The notes under the pieces were generated by a model. It searched no databases. It was not told where the DNA came from and saw nothing but the letters and a program-made list of their open reading frames with translations. Positions 10,446-24,046 of a stretch of DNA of 64,000 bases are shown here, piece after piece. A program made the position numbers and the translations under genes. The DNA comes from Eleginops maclovinus. Lineage: Eukaryota > Chordata > Actinopteri > Perciformes > Eleginopidae. Where the stretch lies: assembly GCF_036324505.1 (NCBI RefSeq), contig NC_086364.1:15911648-15975647 (forward strand), given 5' to 3'. How positions within the stretch are numbered: position 1 is the first letter of the stretch; every line of letters begins with the position of its first letter.

Positions 10446-12965
10446 ACTGTTCTCAGAGAACCTTGATCTCTCTCTGGTGGCATCTTAAGGTCTTGGCCCT
10501 AAATGATTCCTCCAAAACAGTCCCTCCTGTCCCATTTCATCGCTAACTGGCAGTGGTGTAGCAGGCCATCTCCAGCTACTCGTCATTCTCTTGCCACGGT
10601 GTTGCTCTAACAAGCAGAGAGGTTTACTGTGCACAACTGTTTTGCGCTTTACTATATATGGATGTATTAATCTGTTACTATGGGATGTATTACTCGCAGC
10701 CATGCATCTCATCTGTAACACTCCACCAAAGGAAGACAACCTAACCGGTCAGATGTGGTTTTAGAATGTGGTATATTACTGCGTAAGGAATGGAGAAGTG
10801 TTCACTGTAGGTCCATGAATTGAGTCAGTATGGAAGCGTACAATTGGGATTATAGTGTTACTACATTCAGCTAGTTGCTAATGTATGCATTTATTGTTTG
10901 AAGATGTGTTCTGTGACATGTACTACTAGCGCTGTGGTCGGTCCAGGCATTTTCGTACATCAGTTTGAGCTTTAGTAACGCTTTTTAATACTGGGTGATG
11001 TGTGGATAGCAACACGTTGTTATAAACTGAAGCCGTATGGACAAAATATTTATGTAAGCAGGCTAATTTGCCTTACAAGGGATATAAAAGCAAAACTATA
11101 GCTACTCTTGAACAGTGTATGCCAGCATTCCTCTAACCAAAGGGAATACAAAATCTCAAAAGCACTAGTTAGGATCCTGTTGTGTATTTTACATTGTTAT
11201 TGGGATGGAACGTGCCCATGAAGTATTTCCTATCAGTGTTTTCTGTCCTCTGAAAGGCTACGATAAATTAGTTAGCTGCTCTTGAACAACTACAAACATT
11301 TTTAGCCATTCCAAAGAATAGTAAGGCTTTAAAAATAACTAGCTCTGAAATGAACCTGTAGAACGGTAATCATGTTCATGTGTTATAAAGGTTGAGGGAT
11401 CATGAACAGTTATTTCCCCCTACAGTATTAATGTCTGCACTTTGAAGCAAAATCTGTATTTTGTCCTTTGTGTTTACAAGACTGTATCTATTTTTCTAGG
11501 GAATGGGAAATGGTCGAAGATTGACTTCATCTTGCACATAACTTTTGTAACTGCGCTGTTCACATAGAAGTGGGTTGATAGAGAGTTCAATGTATGATAG
11601 CAAAAACTTAGTAGTAGTAATGCTAGACAGAATGTGGCATCTGAATTATCATCATACGTTAGTGCTGGCACCATAATTCACTAACAGACAAAATGTATAG
11701 CTTACAATATTGCACTATTGTTAAGTATGTATCCGTATAGGAAAAGCTTAATTTACCCTAAACTATGTAATCTATATACCTCATAATATAGCAATTTAGT
11801 TTGGTAACGCATGTTTTGGCTTATGGATTGTATCCAGAAGGCAGAGAGGTTGATGTATCATTTCATGCCCGGATTGTATTTTTTTCTAGTTCATGTAAAA
11901 GCATGTTGAGGTCCTTCATCATTTATTCCTGTGGTTAAGGCTGAAGAATGCAGCGAACACACACTATTTTTTTGTTGTTTGTGCAGGCAAAAGCAAACGT
12001 ATTCTTGAATTATTTTCATTCCAGCGTTATTCATCTGCTCCTGCTGAAGCTGCTGCCAAGCATTTCTGATTTCAGCTAAGTAGCTCTGGCAGGAGTTTGT
12101 CTGTGGAGAACTTAAGATCACACGTTGATGCAAAAAGCAATCCTGTTGTCATTCCAAATTTTTGCTGAGGCTGTGGTTTGTTTTACTGATGCTCTGCACT
12201 TGAAAACTTGAAAGATTGGATTCCTTTTGTAAAGACCAAAAGCTTTCTCAATAAGGGCATCCCCAATCCCCATTTTTAGAAGCCTAATTCATACAACAAC
12301 ATAACTTGTCAGTATAGGCCTTCCACTAGAGGGAATTATTCCAGAGTTGTTATACTTTGTTAACATAAACGCAATGGTGACATTGCAAAGTTCTGCGTGT
12401 CTGCATAATCATTATGTTAAATATTTACATGTCTTTTAGTTGAGGAAGATTAATGATTTATGAGCTTTAACTTTTTGTTTAATGCTGTATGGTTATATGT
12501 GGTTATACAGGTTTAATATGGTTGCCAGGTAACTGAGATAATAGCGTTAAATTTACAATCAACCATTGTGTTCACTTTAAAAAGAAACTACTTTTACGAT
12601 TGCAGGCTGAACTAAGTAGTATTAAAAATGTAACATGAGATCCTTTAAAAGGGAACTTGGGTATTTTTCTGTTTGTGAGTTTAGTATCTCTGGATCTGTA
12701 ACGGATTGTTTGTGTAACTTGCTTTTATGAAGCTTGAGTCCTGATTGCAACATGTATTCCTCTGATTTCTCAAAATGGTTACTGAATGTCTTTTAATACG
12801 GATGAAGCGGATCAATCAGCTGATGTTTGTAGACATGGAAGAGAGGCTAGTTTTGTTTCCATGTCAGTGTGGCCGTGCTGTCTGCTGCCATTACTAACGG
12901 TCAGATTTTAGTTTGACCTAATGCACGTATGTAACTGCCCAATAAAACACTAGCAATGTGTGACC
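10446..12965 (+). other. tom1l2: TOM1L2 3'UTR
   Basis: About 2.5 kb of non-coding sequence runs from the TAG to the AATAAA at 12941-12946, with no splice signal or supported frame. A second AATAAA lies at 13246-13251. The UTR is AT-rich with several TGTAnATA-like and ATTTA elements typical of long vertebrate 3'UTRs. Confidence 0.65.
12941..12946 (+). terminator. TOM1L2 polyadenylation signal
   Basis: AATAAA followed within 25-40 bases by the GT-rich stretch TGTGTGACC ... GGTTTGTGG. An alternative AATAAA lies at 13246-13251. Confidence 0.6.
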
Positions 12966-14195
12966 TCTATCTCACAATGGTTTGTGGTTATTTACAGTAA
13001 TGGGTTTCATTTCAAGCCCCTGCTTCTTTTTCTACTTCCTCACACACATGCTGATGCAACCCAACCGTAATCTTGCACTGTACTGGCCATTCATTGTCAA
13101 ATGAGCCTCCCCCCTCACACATGTTGGTTCATGTACATAGTGTCCACTCTGTTCACATATATTAGAAAGTAGTTGCTTTTGCCGACCCTGTTTGCATTAA
13201 TGGTTTGTTACAATTTTCATAAAATGTACTGGAGATGACAGAAAGAATAAACAAAAAATGAATTGTAATTTTACAAAAATGTCCCCAAAAAAGTCATACT
13301 GGTGTTCTGCCTTCAGTTTTTCATTTGTTAATTGCCTAACTTTTTAACATTTTAAAAATATATATTGAATGTATTACACGTTTATTTACTTTTCAAAAAA
13401 ATTCACAAATTAACTTCTACTGTTATGCATCTTGTTCATTATTTGTTCAAAGTTTTGTTATGGTAAAACATTTAATTTCTCTCCTTACGCATTAACTCGC
13501 TCTTCTGGACCCAGTCTGGGAGACTTAATAAATCCCTTAATCTCTTAATCATTTGACAGCATGTGAGTCATATAATAATATGTGGGTGGTTGATATTAAT
13601 TGCCTATGTTTAAAACTCTTTAATATCTCTTCTATAGCAACACAATTGGACTTATGATTGTTTTGCATACATTTCCCCCAAAAAACAAACATACAAGGAA
13701 TGGTTTCCTAGCAAAGCAGTAGATTTCCCTAATCAAGTGAATAAGATGTGCTCCTTCACACAAACACACCCCATCAACAACAATACCAGGCCTGCTGACA
13801 AGCTTTTAACATGCCTTCACTGACAACAACTTTGCAGTGTTACTCTAGGTCAGTGACCTATTTCCCCAGTAGGCTTTTGTGGTGTCCCCCTTTTGTTTTC
13901 AGTGTTTTTTCACATCATAGCTTTAATTTAGCTGATGCTGATCTGAAATAAAGTGTGCCTTGCCATTTATTTACATCTTTAATAATGTGTGCTTGTTGTC
14001 AACTGGAAGAAGAGTTAATTTACAAAGACTAATTGGATATTTATCTGTACACTGAATTATTGGATATGGTATTTCATTTATATTACTTAGACTACAAATG
14101 AGTTCATTTTGTAATCTGTCAGGTCACCTGTATCCTTCAGGTTATTTCCCCTGCTGCTGAAATAGAAACACATGATGTAATCACTTAGACCCAGA
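12966..14195. other. Intergenic region TOM1L2-SREBF1
   Basis: AT-rich sequence with no supported coding frame, apart from a second TOM1L2 poly(A) signal at 13246. It lies between the TOM1L2 3' end and the SREBF1 upstream regulatory cluster. Confidence 0.6.
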
Positions 14196-14199
14196 TATG

Positions 14200-14329
14200 T
14201 GACGTCAGATCACCCCACTCGGCTCCTGAGCTTCTCATTGGTCGGTTCCACTGGCTCCACAGGAGGAGCCGCTGTTGCGAGTCAAACAAACCTGCTTTCA
14301 GTAGCTCACGCCTGCTCGGTTCTCATTGG
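14200..14329 (+). promoter_or_regulatory. srebf1: SREBF1 upstream cluster: CRE, SRE and two inverted CCAAT boxes
   Basis: Three elements lie in tight order: the palindromic CRE TGACGTCA at 14200-14207; ATCACCCCAC at 14209-14218, identical to the classic LDL-receptor SRE-1; and ATTGG (NF-Y, reverse CCAAT) at 14237-14241, 18 bp after the SRE. A second TTCTCATTGG repeats at 14320-14329. SREBP with NF-Y about 20 bp away is the known synergistic arrangement in sterol-responsive promoters. The cluster lies about 870 bp upstream of the first SREBF1 ATG, so SREBP autoregulation of this gene is a reasonable inference. The transcription start was not located. Confidence 0.7.
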
Positions 14330-14782
14330 CTGTTGGAGGCAAGCCCACATAAACCAAACACATCCATGCTGTTTCTCTCAAAATATACGGTGTGCATGAT
14401 ATTATGTAAAACATGACATGTATACACATTAGATAATAATTTTATAATACTTTTAAAATAGATATATATGTTTATTCTGGAGCCATTATACTATTGTATT
14501 ATAACATGCTTATTGAGAGTATGATACCTCGTTCTTTTTTCACTTTTGACATAACTGTCCTTTACTTCCACTGCACCTCGGAGGAAACTGTGTTAGTTTT
14601 ACTTAAGTAACATTTTTAATCTTGACTTTTAGTTGAGTATTTCTGGATCAAAGTTATAAGGCTTGAGTGAATAGTTATGTCTAAGCCCCTCTGTATGAGC
14701 TCCACATGGTGCTGTCACCTCTTCAGTAAAATAATCAAAACAACCCTGAGAAACAAGAGAGATGGGAATCCAGTACTATGGC

Positions 14783-14830
14783 AGTGATTGGCTGTCGCGC
14801 CTGTCAATCATGGTTGGCTAGGCGGGTCCT
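14783..14830 (+). promoter_or_regulatory. srebf1: Proximal SREBF1 promoter elements (NF-Y/GC)
   Basis: GTGATTGGCTGTCGCGCC (ATTGG at 14787-14791) is followed by GGTTGGCTAGGCGGGTCC, a GC-box-like string. These sit 250-300 bp before the ATG at 15087, a plausible TATA-less core promoter for the exon-1a transcript. Confidence 0.4.
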
Positions 14831-15086
14831 CCCGGCTGCCTCCGTAAGCATGTTAGTACTGAATGAGCTCCAGTGTTTGGCTTTGGTTTGACAAGTTTCC
14901 CTGCATGATCATGGGGGTAAGAGTGAGCAGTTAGTTGACATTCAATTAAAAAAAGTTCCAGCTCACGTTGTTCAGGTACACTCTGGATCTGACGTTTTGG
15001 CAAATGTAGGGACGTGAGAAGTGTTTCTCCTCTGAGCGATTCTACAGCCAGTCAAGTCTACATTGGAGCCACACACAAGAGTAAAG

Positions 15087-18000
15087 ATGAACAGCCTGTC
15101 TTTTGACGATCCTTCGTTGGATAACCTGGATCCAACTCTGTCGCTTCATGATCCCAACGATATTGACACGGCCCTCTTAAGCGACATTGATGGTAAGAAA
15201 ATTGACAGCGTGTGCTAGCTAATACAGTTGTGTCAAACGTTTGCAGCTAAAGACTGCTTATACATTAACGCTAACGTTACACCTTGCATGCTATGTGTGT
15301 TTAGTTGGCTTGCACTATGTGTTTTACATCTAATATGTAGTCTAACATCTCATTTATACGATTTTAAAGCAATACCAGTGGTCAATTTAAAGGTTTCACT
15401 TCACAGCGTAGCTTTCATCATTAGCTAGACTAGCTTCTATTCAGCTAACTCATTTTCTTTAGATGCTTGCTTTGGTTCTGAAATATGAGATGGTCTTGTT
15501 CCCATTTTTGATCTTCTACTATCGGAACTTATTATATTATCGTACAATCTTTCTAACAAAATATAAGATAGGTTATGCTAATGCTTGTGGGTGAGGCTAA
15601 CGTACAGCTAGGTGGTCGTGAGTGCGCCCCGCCCCCAGCCTGCTCCACAGACTAGGGTTACTGTCGTTCATTCCCCCTTCATGGGTTCACACCGCCTTGG
15701 TTGACCGACTTTAGACTTGAATTGTAGAAAATGTGTCAGGATGTTTTTATTTTTACAATGTGCTCCAATGATACATTTCGTATTCCTGTTTAAACACGTG
15801 CTTTGTAATAACGCTATACATCTTTCAAAATGGAAAACTAGTGCAAAACTTAATACATGCATCTGTTTATGTATGTGTTATAGTCATATTCTCATCGCTG
15901 GTTTTATTTTTTTGTTGAAAACTAGTGGACATCTTAATAAACTAAACTGCTTATGTATGTGTTATAGTTCAATTCTCGTTACTCGTTTATTATTATTTTA
16001 ATATTATAAACTAGTGGGCATCTTAATAAATGAAAATGTGTATGTGTCATTCACATTACTCGTTTGATGTTATATTAAATAAAAGACTTAATTAGCTATT
16101 GTAGTGTTGTTTTCCTAGGGATTTTCCAGATTTAAATATTATAATACTGTATTATTGTTCAAAGTTTATTTGTAAAAGCACCACTGCGTAAACTCTAGTC
16201 GGAAATACACATCCTGCAGACCTACTCGTCACCTTCCTAAATTTGACCGACAGTAACCCTCTGTGATTTTGCTCGATGGTAACCTCGCGCGCAGCCACAG
16301 ACAGCGCTCGCTCTCTTCCCTGTCTTGGGCTGATCGGCATAGCAAGTCTCTGAGACGCGATCTGATTGGACAAGAGCGATCACCTCATACAAAACACTGG
16401 AGTGTAATTCCAGAGAGCTGCGTTTCACTGCAGACACATCATACACGCAGTTTTTAGTTTCGAGCTATGTATTTCTCTAGAGTTTCATCAGATCAAATTT
16501 AGAGATTGTTACATATTTGGTTAATTTTGCATATTGCTACCGAGTCATAAATCTAACAGGGCCTTACATGCACCTTGAATAGTATATGTTTAAAACAGTT
16601 TAAATCAATATCCATTAAACACGTCAGTCAATATAGATATCTTAGGTTCATATACTAATGTGAACCCTCTAGTCAATAGTTTCATGACCAAAATCCTGTT
16701 TGTTTCACAACTTCTTTTCACAATACATGACGGTTTTCTGCTTGCCTTTTGTACTGCCTTCACCCATAACTGCAGCAATATCATAATAGTATTGGTTGAT
16801 GAAGATGAAGAAGTTTATTAACTACAAATGTTGTGTATCTGTTGCTTGGGGCAATTTTTTTTGAGTCCCGCTTTGGGGGAAATCCATATAAAAAACCCCC
16901 CAAATATTTATTTTTAACAAAACAAGTATTTTTATTGTTTAATCTATTAATTGTATTCATTTTTTACATTATGACGAGAGCTGGTTCAGGGGCAAAATGA
17001 TGCATTCTTATCCAACACAGCACTAGTAGATTTGTTAGATGTATGTTACATCCTTCTTGCATTAAGTTATTTCTTCATACAGTGATTATAGCATTTTGAA
17101 GATTTACAATTCCATTCTGTAACTCTCTTATGGGGGCACTCTCTGATCTCTTATATAGTAAACACTGTAAACATGTATATAAATATTGGTTCAGACCAAT
17201 TTGCAACTGGAAAATCTTGCAACTCGGTGGCAATGAGTGGCTTTGATTCTTTTCTCTCTTTACAGACATGCTACAGCTCATCAACAACCAGGACATGGAG
17301 TTTGGAGGACTGTTTGATACCACCCCATATACAGTGCCCACTCCCACCCAAGAGCTTCCCGGTTTGACCCAGTCCATCACCTTACCTGCCCCTCCAACCA
17401 CCACTACCGCACTTCCACCTCCACCTTCCTCTTCCATCCTAAGCAGTAGCCCCCACTTGGATGCACTCCTGGGCCCACCCATCACCCGCAGTTCCTCCAC
17501 CCCAGACAAGGCCTTCCAGCCACCCACTTTTCAGCAGTCCCCCCTGGCCAAGGTGCCCAACTCCACACAAAGGCCTCAGCCGGCCTCCCCGCCACAGGCC
17601 CCGGCCCTCAGACAGCCCCAGGTAGAGCAGCCCCAACCCATTCTCAGCCCTTCAGCCCCGGCAAAGGCAGCTTCACCTCATGGCTCGCCAACACCAAACC
17701 CACCTTTCACCTCGACGCCCCAGGCCGTCTTCACTGCGCCTGCTCCCACATCCCCTCCTCAGCCCCAGCCCCAGCCCCAACCGCAGCAGCAGGCACTTCA
17801 TGTCCAGCCTCAGTCCCAACAGATCCGAATCAACTACAGCCCTCAGAGCAGCTACACAAGTAAGCACTCTTTGATGGAGTAGGATTTATTGGAGTGCCAA
17901 GAGGGGCTACTGCCTTGTTTTGGAATTGTTTAGGACTTGGATCAGCAGTTTCAGTTTTAAGACAAGAGAAGCTCTAGTGTTTGGTTTTGAACGTGGTGCA

Positions 18001-19275
18001 ATTATCAATGTAAAATCAATACATTTTCCAAAATTATCATTACTGACATAACCTAATGTAACTCCACTGCCGAGCAAAGCGTATTGCATTTACTATGGAC
18101 ACTAGGTCATTCAACCCTAACTGAATCAATCCAATTCCTAATCTGATACACTTTGCTCTGCGGTATGACAGTCTGCAAACTAAATAAAACAATTTTTTTT
18201 TACTACTTTTATAACGCCACGATTGTTGTACTGACAGGTGATTGTAAATGCCAACCTAGATAGAGCTGATAAGAAAAGATGACTCACTGAAACCCCGTTA
18301 TTTCACCTAGTGACCGGGCAATGATGTAGTGTAATAGAGTTGCATTTACAACCAATAATTACTAGTATTTTTTTCTATCTGATTTAATAGTAGCTCATAA
18401 AATATATTCCAGGATGTAACAAGTGAAAGGTCAATTAAGATTCAAAGATCACAAATCACTGCCACATGGAGTAAAATACACTGGATTAATGTATCAGATG
18501 AAAAATCAGCTCAATCTAAGGTAATAGACTGATACCAGCCACTGATGCAATGTAATGATTGGTCTTTTATTTCTTTTTGTATACTGTTCAACTACATCAA
18601 GTAGAAGTAGAGCGTTGCTGTTGGAGTACTGGAGTCTGACATCTCTCAAGTTTCCTGAAGTGTTCAAAATATTAATATTGTATGAAGAATATAGGGGTCT
18701 TGTTGATGATGTAAGCTAATTAGCAATAATAAAAATGCAGGTTATGAAATGTGGATGTTGCATACAATTATACTGTACATCCTTGAATGAAAGTTAAACA
18801 CATTTTTTGCAATACTATTTTCCAGCTACCAGTCCCAGTAGTGTGAGCCAACCAACCACCCTCCTGTCCTCCTCACCTCCGAGTGTGCAGCCGGTGACCA
18901 TCCAGGCTCAGATCCAAGGGCTGACCACCACGTCTCCTCTCCTGGCCACGTCAGTGAGCCCGCCTGTTCAAACCATCGCACCCAACGTACAGCAAGTACA
19001 ACAAGTACAACAAGTACAACAACTACAGCAAGTACCTGTAAGTGTTTCACACTGGCACCTGACTGAGCCTGAGTACTTCTGCATGTACTGTATTGTTTGT
19101 GTTTTACTGAGCCGAAAGCAGAACTGTGTATCTAAACTGTAATTATGCTTGTGTGTCTTCTCAGGTGTTGCTGCAGCCGCAGTTCATCAAGGCGGAGTCT
19201 CTGCTGCTGACTACTACTATGGCTTCTTCCACATCCCTGGCCTCCACCACCCCAGTACAGAGCACTTCACTGCAG
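15087..19275 (+). CDS. srebf1: SREBF1 exons 1-4: acidic activation domain and Pro/Ser/Gln-rich region
   Basis: Exon 1 encodes an acidic segment ending DTALLSDID; exon 2 continues [18 protein letters not shown], the conserved coactivator-binding start of SREBP-1. The remainder (about residues 60-340) is low-complexity Pro/Ser/Thr with a PQPQPQ run near 17760-17800 and six VQQ/LQQ triplets at 18987-19033. In mammals the acidic part recruits CBP/p300 and Mediator. If transcription begins inside intron 1, the ATG of DMLQL (17268) is the first in-frame start in exon 2. Confidence 0.92.
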
Positions 19276-22200
19276 GTAGGCACATCCAATGCAACCCTAT
19301 ACTGACTTTATACAATAACTGAAATATGGTTTTAGTGTACACTCTTTAGGGAACTGTCTTCCTTAAATTTTTTAGCGATCTTTCCCCTTCCAGGCCTTTA
19401 TGGGTGGTGGCACCATCCTGACCACTGTGCCCGTCATGGTGGACACTGATAAGCTGCCCATCAACCGCATCGCCATCAGCGGCAAGCCGTTTGGCCAGCC
19501 ACCCAAGGGAGAGAAGCGCACAGCCCACAACGCCATTGAGAAGCGTTACCGTTCCTCTATTAATGACAAAATCCTCGAGCTCAAAGATCTGGTGGCTGGT
19601 TCCGATGCCAAGGTACGAAGATATTTATCTCCATTGCAATCTCTCCTTGTCAAAGAATAATCTGTGCTTCATCAACATTGAAAAGAGTAAGAAGGTTATC
19701 ATTTGATGTTTATTCTTTCTCATAGCTCAACAAGTCTGCAGTGCTGAGGAAAGCCATCGACTACATCCGTTACCTGCAGTCGACCAACCAGAAGCTCAAA
19801 CAGGAGAACATGGCTTTTAAAATGGCTGCCCAGAAAAACAGTATGTGCTTTAAACCTGTTGCTCTTCTTTATTCCGCAATGGGTCTCTACAATCATTTCT
19901 ATTTCTTGAAGTCGTTCAGTTGACCTGTTGGGAGGAGGTCTTAGTTAGCTACTGTTATCCTGAACTGACGGAAATTAGAACAGTCCTCTACAGCCTCTAA
20001 CTAGGTAAAATTGAGGCTTGAAGATGTCTTTACTTTTGCACCGCTGATTGACTTTCTAACTGGTCACCGCGCCCATCCTTTCCTTTTTCCTTCAGAGTCT
20101 CTTAAGGACCTGGTTGCCATGGAGGTCGATGGACCGGCTGATGTGAAGAATGAGCTGCCCACCCCACCTGCTTCTGACGTGGGCTCCCCCACCTCTTTCT
20201 CACACTGTAGCAGTGACTCAGAGCCCGACAGTCCGATGGTGGAGGACACAAAGGTATTAATGCTTTGCATGATTCATGCTGCATTTAGAATCCCGGCCGA
20301 AGTTCAATCACCGTTGTGCTTCATAAACAAAATAAAGGATGAAGTTAAAGTCTCTGTCTATCATTAAGTTTACTCACATCAATGTATCTCTCTGGTCTCT
20401 CTACAACTCAGCAGCCTACTGTGGGCATCATGGACAAATCCACAGCAGGAGGCAGCGCTGGCGGCATGTTGGACCGCTCCCGCATGGCGTTGTGCACTTT
20501 CACCTTCCTCTTCCTCTCTCTCAACCCTCTGGCTGCCCTGCTCTGCTCCGCCGGCAGCAGCACAGCTGGAAGCTCCGCAGCCTCACATCACACAGGAAGG
20601 AGCGTCCTGGGTGTGGATATCGCAGGTAGAAGGAAGTCAGTAGAGTGTCACAGAAATTAGCTGCTTGGAAATGTAAGGGCCCTGACGTCATGTTACGAAG
20701 ATCGTAGAAAGATAAATCTAGAAACATTTTGAATTTGCTTAATTTGAACAATAATGTTAGGAATAGGGAGGCCGGAGCTAGCATATCCTTGATAATAATC
20801 AAAACATACAATCAAAGTTGACTTGTGAAATAATCAAACAATTTAGATGAGACAATAATGACTTCCACAGTCTTGAAATGTCGGTTTAAGTATAAATTAA
20901 GACTACAAAATATTAAATGAAATGTGTTTTCTGCAGCGGAGTCGTGGGGCTGGATGGACTGGATGCTGCCAACCTTACTGGTGTGGCTGGTGAACGGTAT
21001 TCTGGTGTCGGGGGTTCTGGTCCGACTGCTGGTGTATGGAGAGCCTGTAACCAGACCACACTCTGGATCCTCTGTTTTGTTCTGGAGGCACCGCAAGCAG
21101 GCTGACCTGGACCTGGCTAGAGTACTTTTAATCAATACACAAAGATTGAATCAACAAGAGAAAGCTCTACATGCCAACACTCTCCCTGAAGAGTTAGATA
21201 TGATCTCCTTCTTTCTTTCTTTCTTCCTCCCCCAGGGAGATTTTGCCCAGGCCAGTCAGAACCTGTGGACTTGTCTAAAGGCTCTTGGTCGTCCCTTACC
21301 CATCTCCCAGTTGGACCTGGCCTGTTCTGCCCTCTGGTCCCTGCTAAGATTCTGCCTCCAGCGCCTCTGGGTGGGCCGCTGGTTGGCTGCCAGGGCTGGA
21401 GGGCTGCGGTCTGACGGCCCCCTGAAGGAAGATGCCTGCAAAAGCAGCCGGGACGCAGCCCTGGTTTACCACCGCCTCCACCAGCTTCACATGACAGGTC
21501 GGTTGGTGGAACAACACATTTTCTAAATGAAATCGCTGCGGGAAACTGAACTGTATCTGGTGGCTTATTGAAGTGGCAGAATCTCTGGTGATTAAAGCTC
21601 CGTCCCCCTTTGTCAGCTTATGTTGAGAAGAAGAGTAAAGGCTTATTGGCTAACGTTGCAAAGCCTTTTCATGATTGTTCCATCACCATAATTAATAATC
21701 ATTAAAATTATATTCTAAAACATTTAATAATATACATTTCTAAATCAAATGTTCTTGTCTTATTTCTGTACAGGTAAGCTGAATGGCAGCCACCTATCAG
21801 CAGTGCACATGGCTCTAAGTGCAGTGAACTTGGCAGAGTGTGCTGGCTCCTGTCTGCCTGTTGCCAGTCTGGCTGAGGTCTACGTGTCTGCAGCTCTACG
21901 GGTCAAAGCCAGCATGCCAAGGATCCTGCATTTTACTTCTGTAAGTCCCCTTAGTTCGCACTTGCACAAACCCAATTGCTAAATCTTATGTTTTGTTCAA
22001 TAGTTTATGCTTTGATGCTGTCAGAATGACGTTTTTCACATAATTCTGTTTCGAATTCAAATGGTTTTCACTTAGCAAGCAGTTGAGAGGTTATGTTTAG
22101 CTCCTCTGTAATTAATGGGACCTGATGAAACATCATTTGTGAACTATAAGTTGTGTCATTCTGTCCATAATCAATTTATGTTAGAAATGAACCTAACTTA

Positions 22201-23970
22201 GTTTTCTATCCCTGTAGCGTGTTTTCCTGAGCAGCGCTCGCCAGGCCTGCCTGTCGTCCAGTGGCAGCGTTCCTCCAGCTATGCAGTGGCTGTGTCACCC
22301 ACTCGGTCATCGCTTCTTTGTGGATGGGGATTGGGCTATTCGCAGCACTCCTAAAGAAAGCATCTATAGCCAGGCGGGCAATACTGGTGAGTGCAGACAA
22401 AATATAGTACACACCCCATGTGGCCTTGCCATCTGTTTTGAACATACACACAACTGTATTTCTCATGTTAATGGTCTCTCTGTGCTCTCACAGTGGATCC
22501 TCTGGCCCAGGTGACTCAGGCCTTCAGGGAACACCTCCTGGAGAAAGCTCTGTACTGTGTGGCTCAGCCTCACGGAGAGAAAAGCCCCAACCAGGGAGAA
22601 GGGTGAGAAAAAAAACTGTTTACCCAACTGAAATGTGTATGCCATTACAATTTGACACTAAACAAAAAGGATTGCATAATTTAAAAATTAATTGGTAGTA
22701 ATATAGTGTTTCCCTCCTCAGGGAGTATGCCGATGCTCTGGAGTATCTCCAGCTGTTGATAAGTGCATCAGATGCGGCTGGTGCCACCTCCCAGTCCTTT
22801 GCCATCGGCTCCAACATGGCCACTGTGACCGGTAAGTGCCTGTCATTATCTTACCAGAGGAGATGCAAACCAAGCACTGTGAAGACATTTTATCTTGTGT
22901 ATTCTATAAAACCTTTGGCGCATTTTTATAGTTTAACATCAAATTACATTAGTGCCAATTTATGATATCAGCCTCTGAATCCCAGACTAAAAACATATTT
23001 TAAAACCATGGCAACCAAACTATTACTGACTAAGCCTGCTTCTGTTTCTTGGTTCCATCAATTTATTGAGTGTTCCATTAGGGCTGTTTCCTTCATGACT
23101 ACTTTTCTATCTGAGATAATTGGATTTGCTTTTACAGCATCCTTCAGTCACCTTCCCTTGACTGTTTGATTTTCTTAATGAGCTCGCAAAATAATAAGTG
23201 GATGGATAAAGTTAGGTCTTACACTATTGAGATTGAGTAACACCGTTTCCACTTGGTTGACTTACACTCCCACCACTTTCCTTTGTCCTCAATGATCACA
23301 CATCTTAGCGAAAGGGGGCTAGGTGAAAGGGAGGCATTCACTAGATTGCTTCATTTATCTTCAGTGCTGTCAAATCTGTGATCACCTTGAGAGGAGGGAA
23401 GGAGGGAGGGAGAGAGGGAGGGGTGTCTAGCAGGAATTTTATTAGGAGACTTTTCTTGGCAGAGCTTGAGGTTGCTCGCAGTGTCAGAAGTTTGTGCGTG
23501 TTGCCCAAATGTTAAATGGAGTAATTTTCCCAAATGAGGGAGTCGTCAAAATGGCAGCTTTCTCTCAGCATGTTGTGATTACGCCAGAGGGGAGAAACAG
23601 ATTGATTCAGAGGTCAAAATACAGACAGCAGCTGTCTGTGTGTGTGTGTTCGCACTCTAATTCATGTTAAATGTGAAAGTGGGCAATGGGGGATTCAAAT
23701 CCTCGCATGTCTGTTTGTTTGTTTGTCTGCGGGTGTCTTGCTTTTGACCATTTTTTCTTCCAACTTCCAGGCTGCGACCCCCACTCAAAGTGGTGGTCCT
23801 CGGTTACCGTGGTGATCATCAATTGGCTCCAAGGAGATGACGCCGCGGCGGAGCGGCTGTACCCAACTGTTGAGCACCTGCCGCGCAGCCTGCAGAACGC
23901 AGAGTGAGTTTAACATGAACACACAGGAACTTCCCCCTGCTAGCCTTAGAGTGTGTGGCATAAAGCTATG

Positions 23971-24046
<76 letters not shown>

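Larger units (their letters stand above)
15193..17265 (+). other. srebf1: SREBF1 intron 1 with candidate internal (1c-type) promoter
   Basis: 2.07 kb between the 1a-type exon and exon 2. It contains a three-copy tandem repeat (15834-16070), an LXRE (16244-16259) and an NF-Y/SRE-like pair (16365-16388). In mammals the SREBP-1c promoter lies in this same position. I searched for a short alternative exon ending in phase 1 and found no convincing coding candidate. Confidence 0.6.

Noticed and set aside
16467..16481. Short 1c-type first exon starting at ATG 16467
   Set aside because: It ends before a weak GT at phase 0, whereas joining exon 2 needs phase 1, and the peptide does not resemble known 1c starts.
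23683..23700. tRNA B-box-like GGATTCAAATCC
   Set aside because: No A-box or cloverleaf stems nearby; a chance match in an intron.
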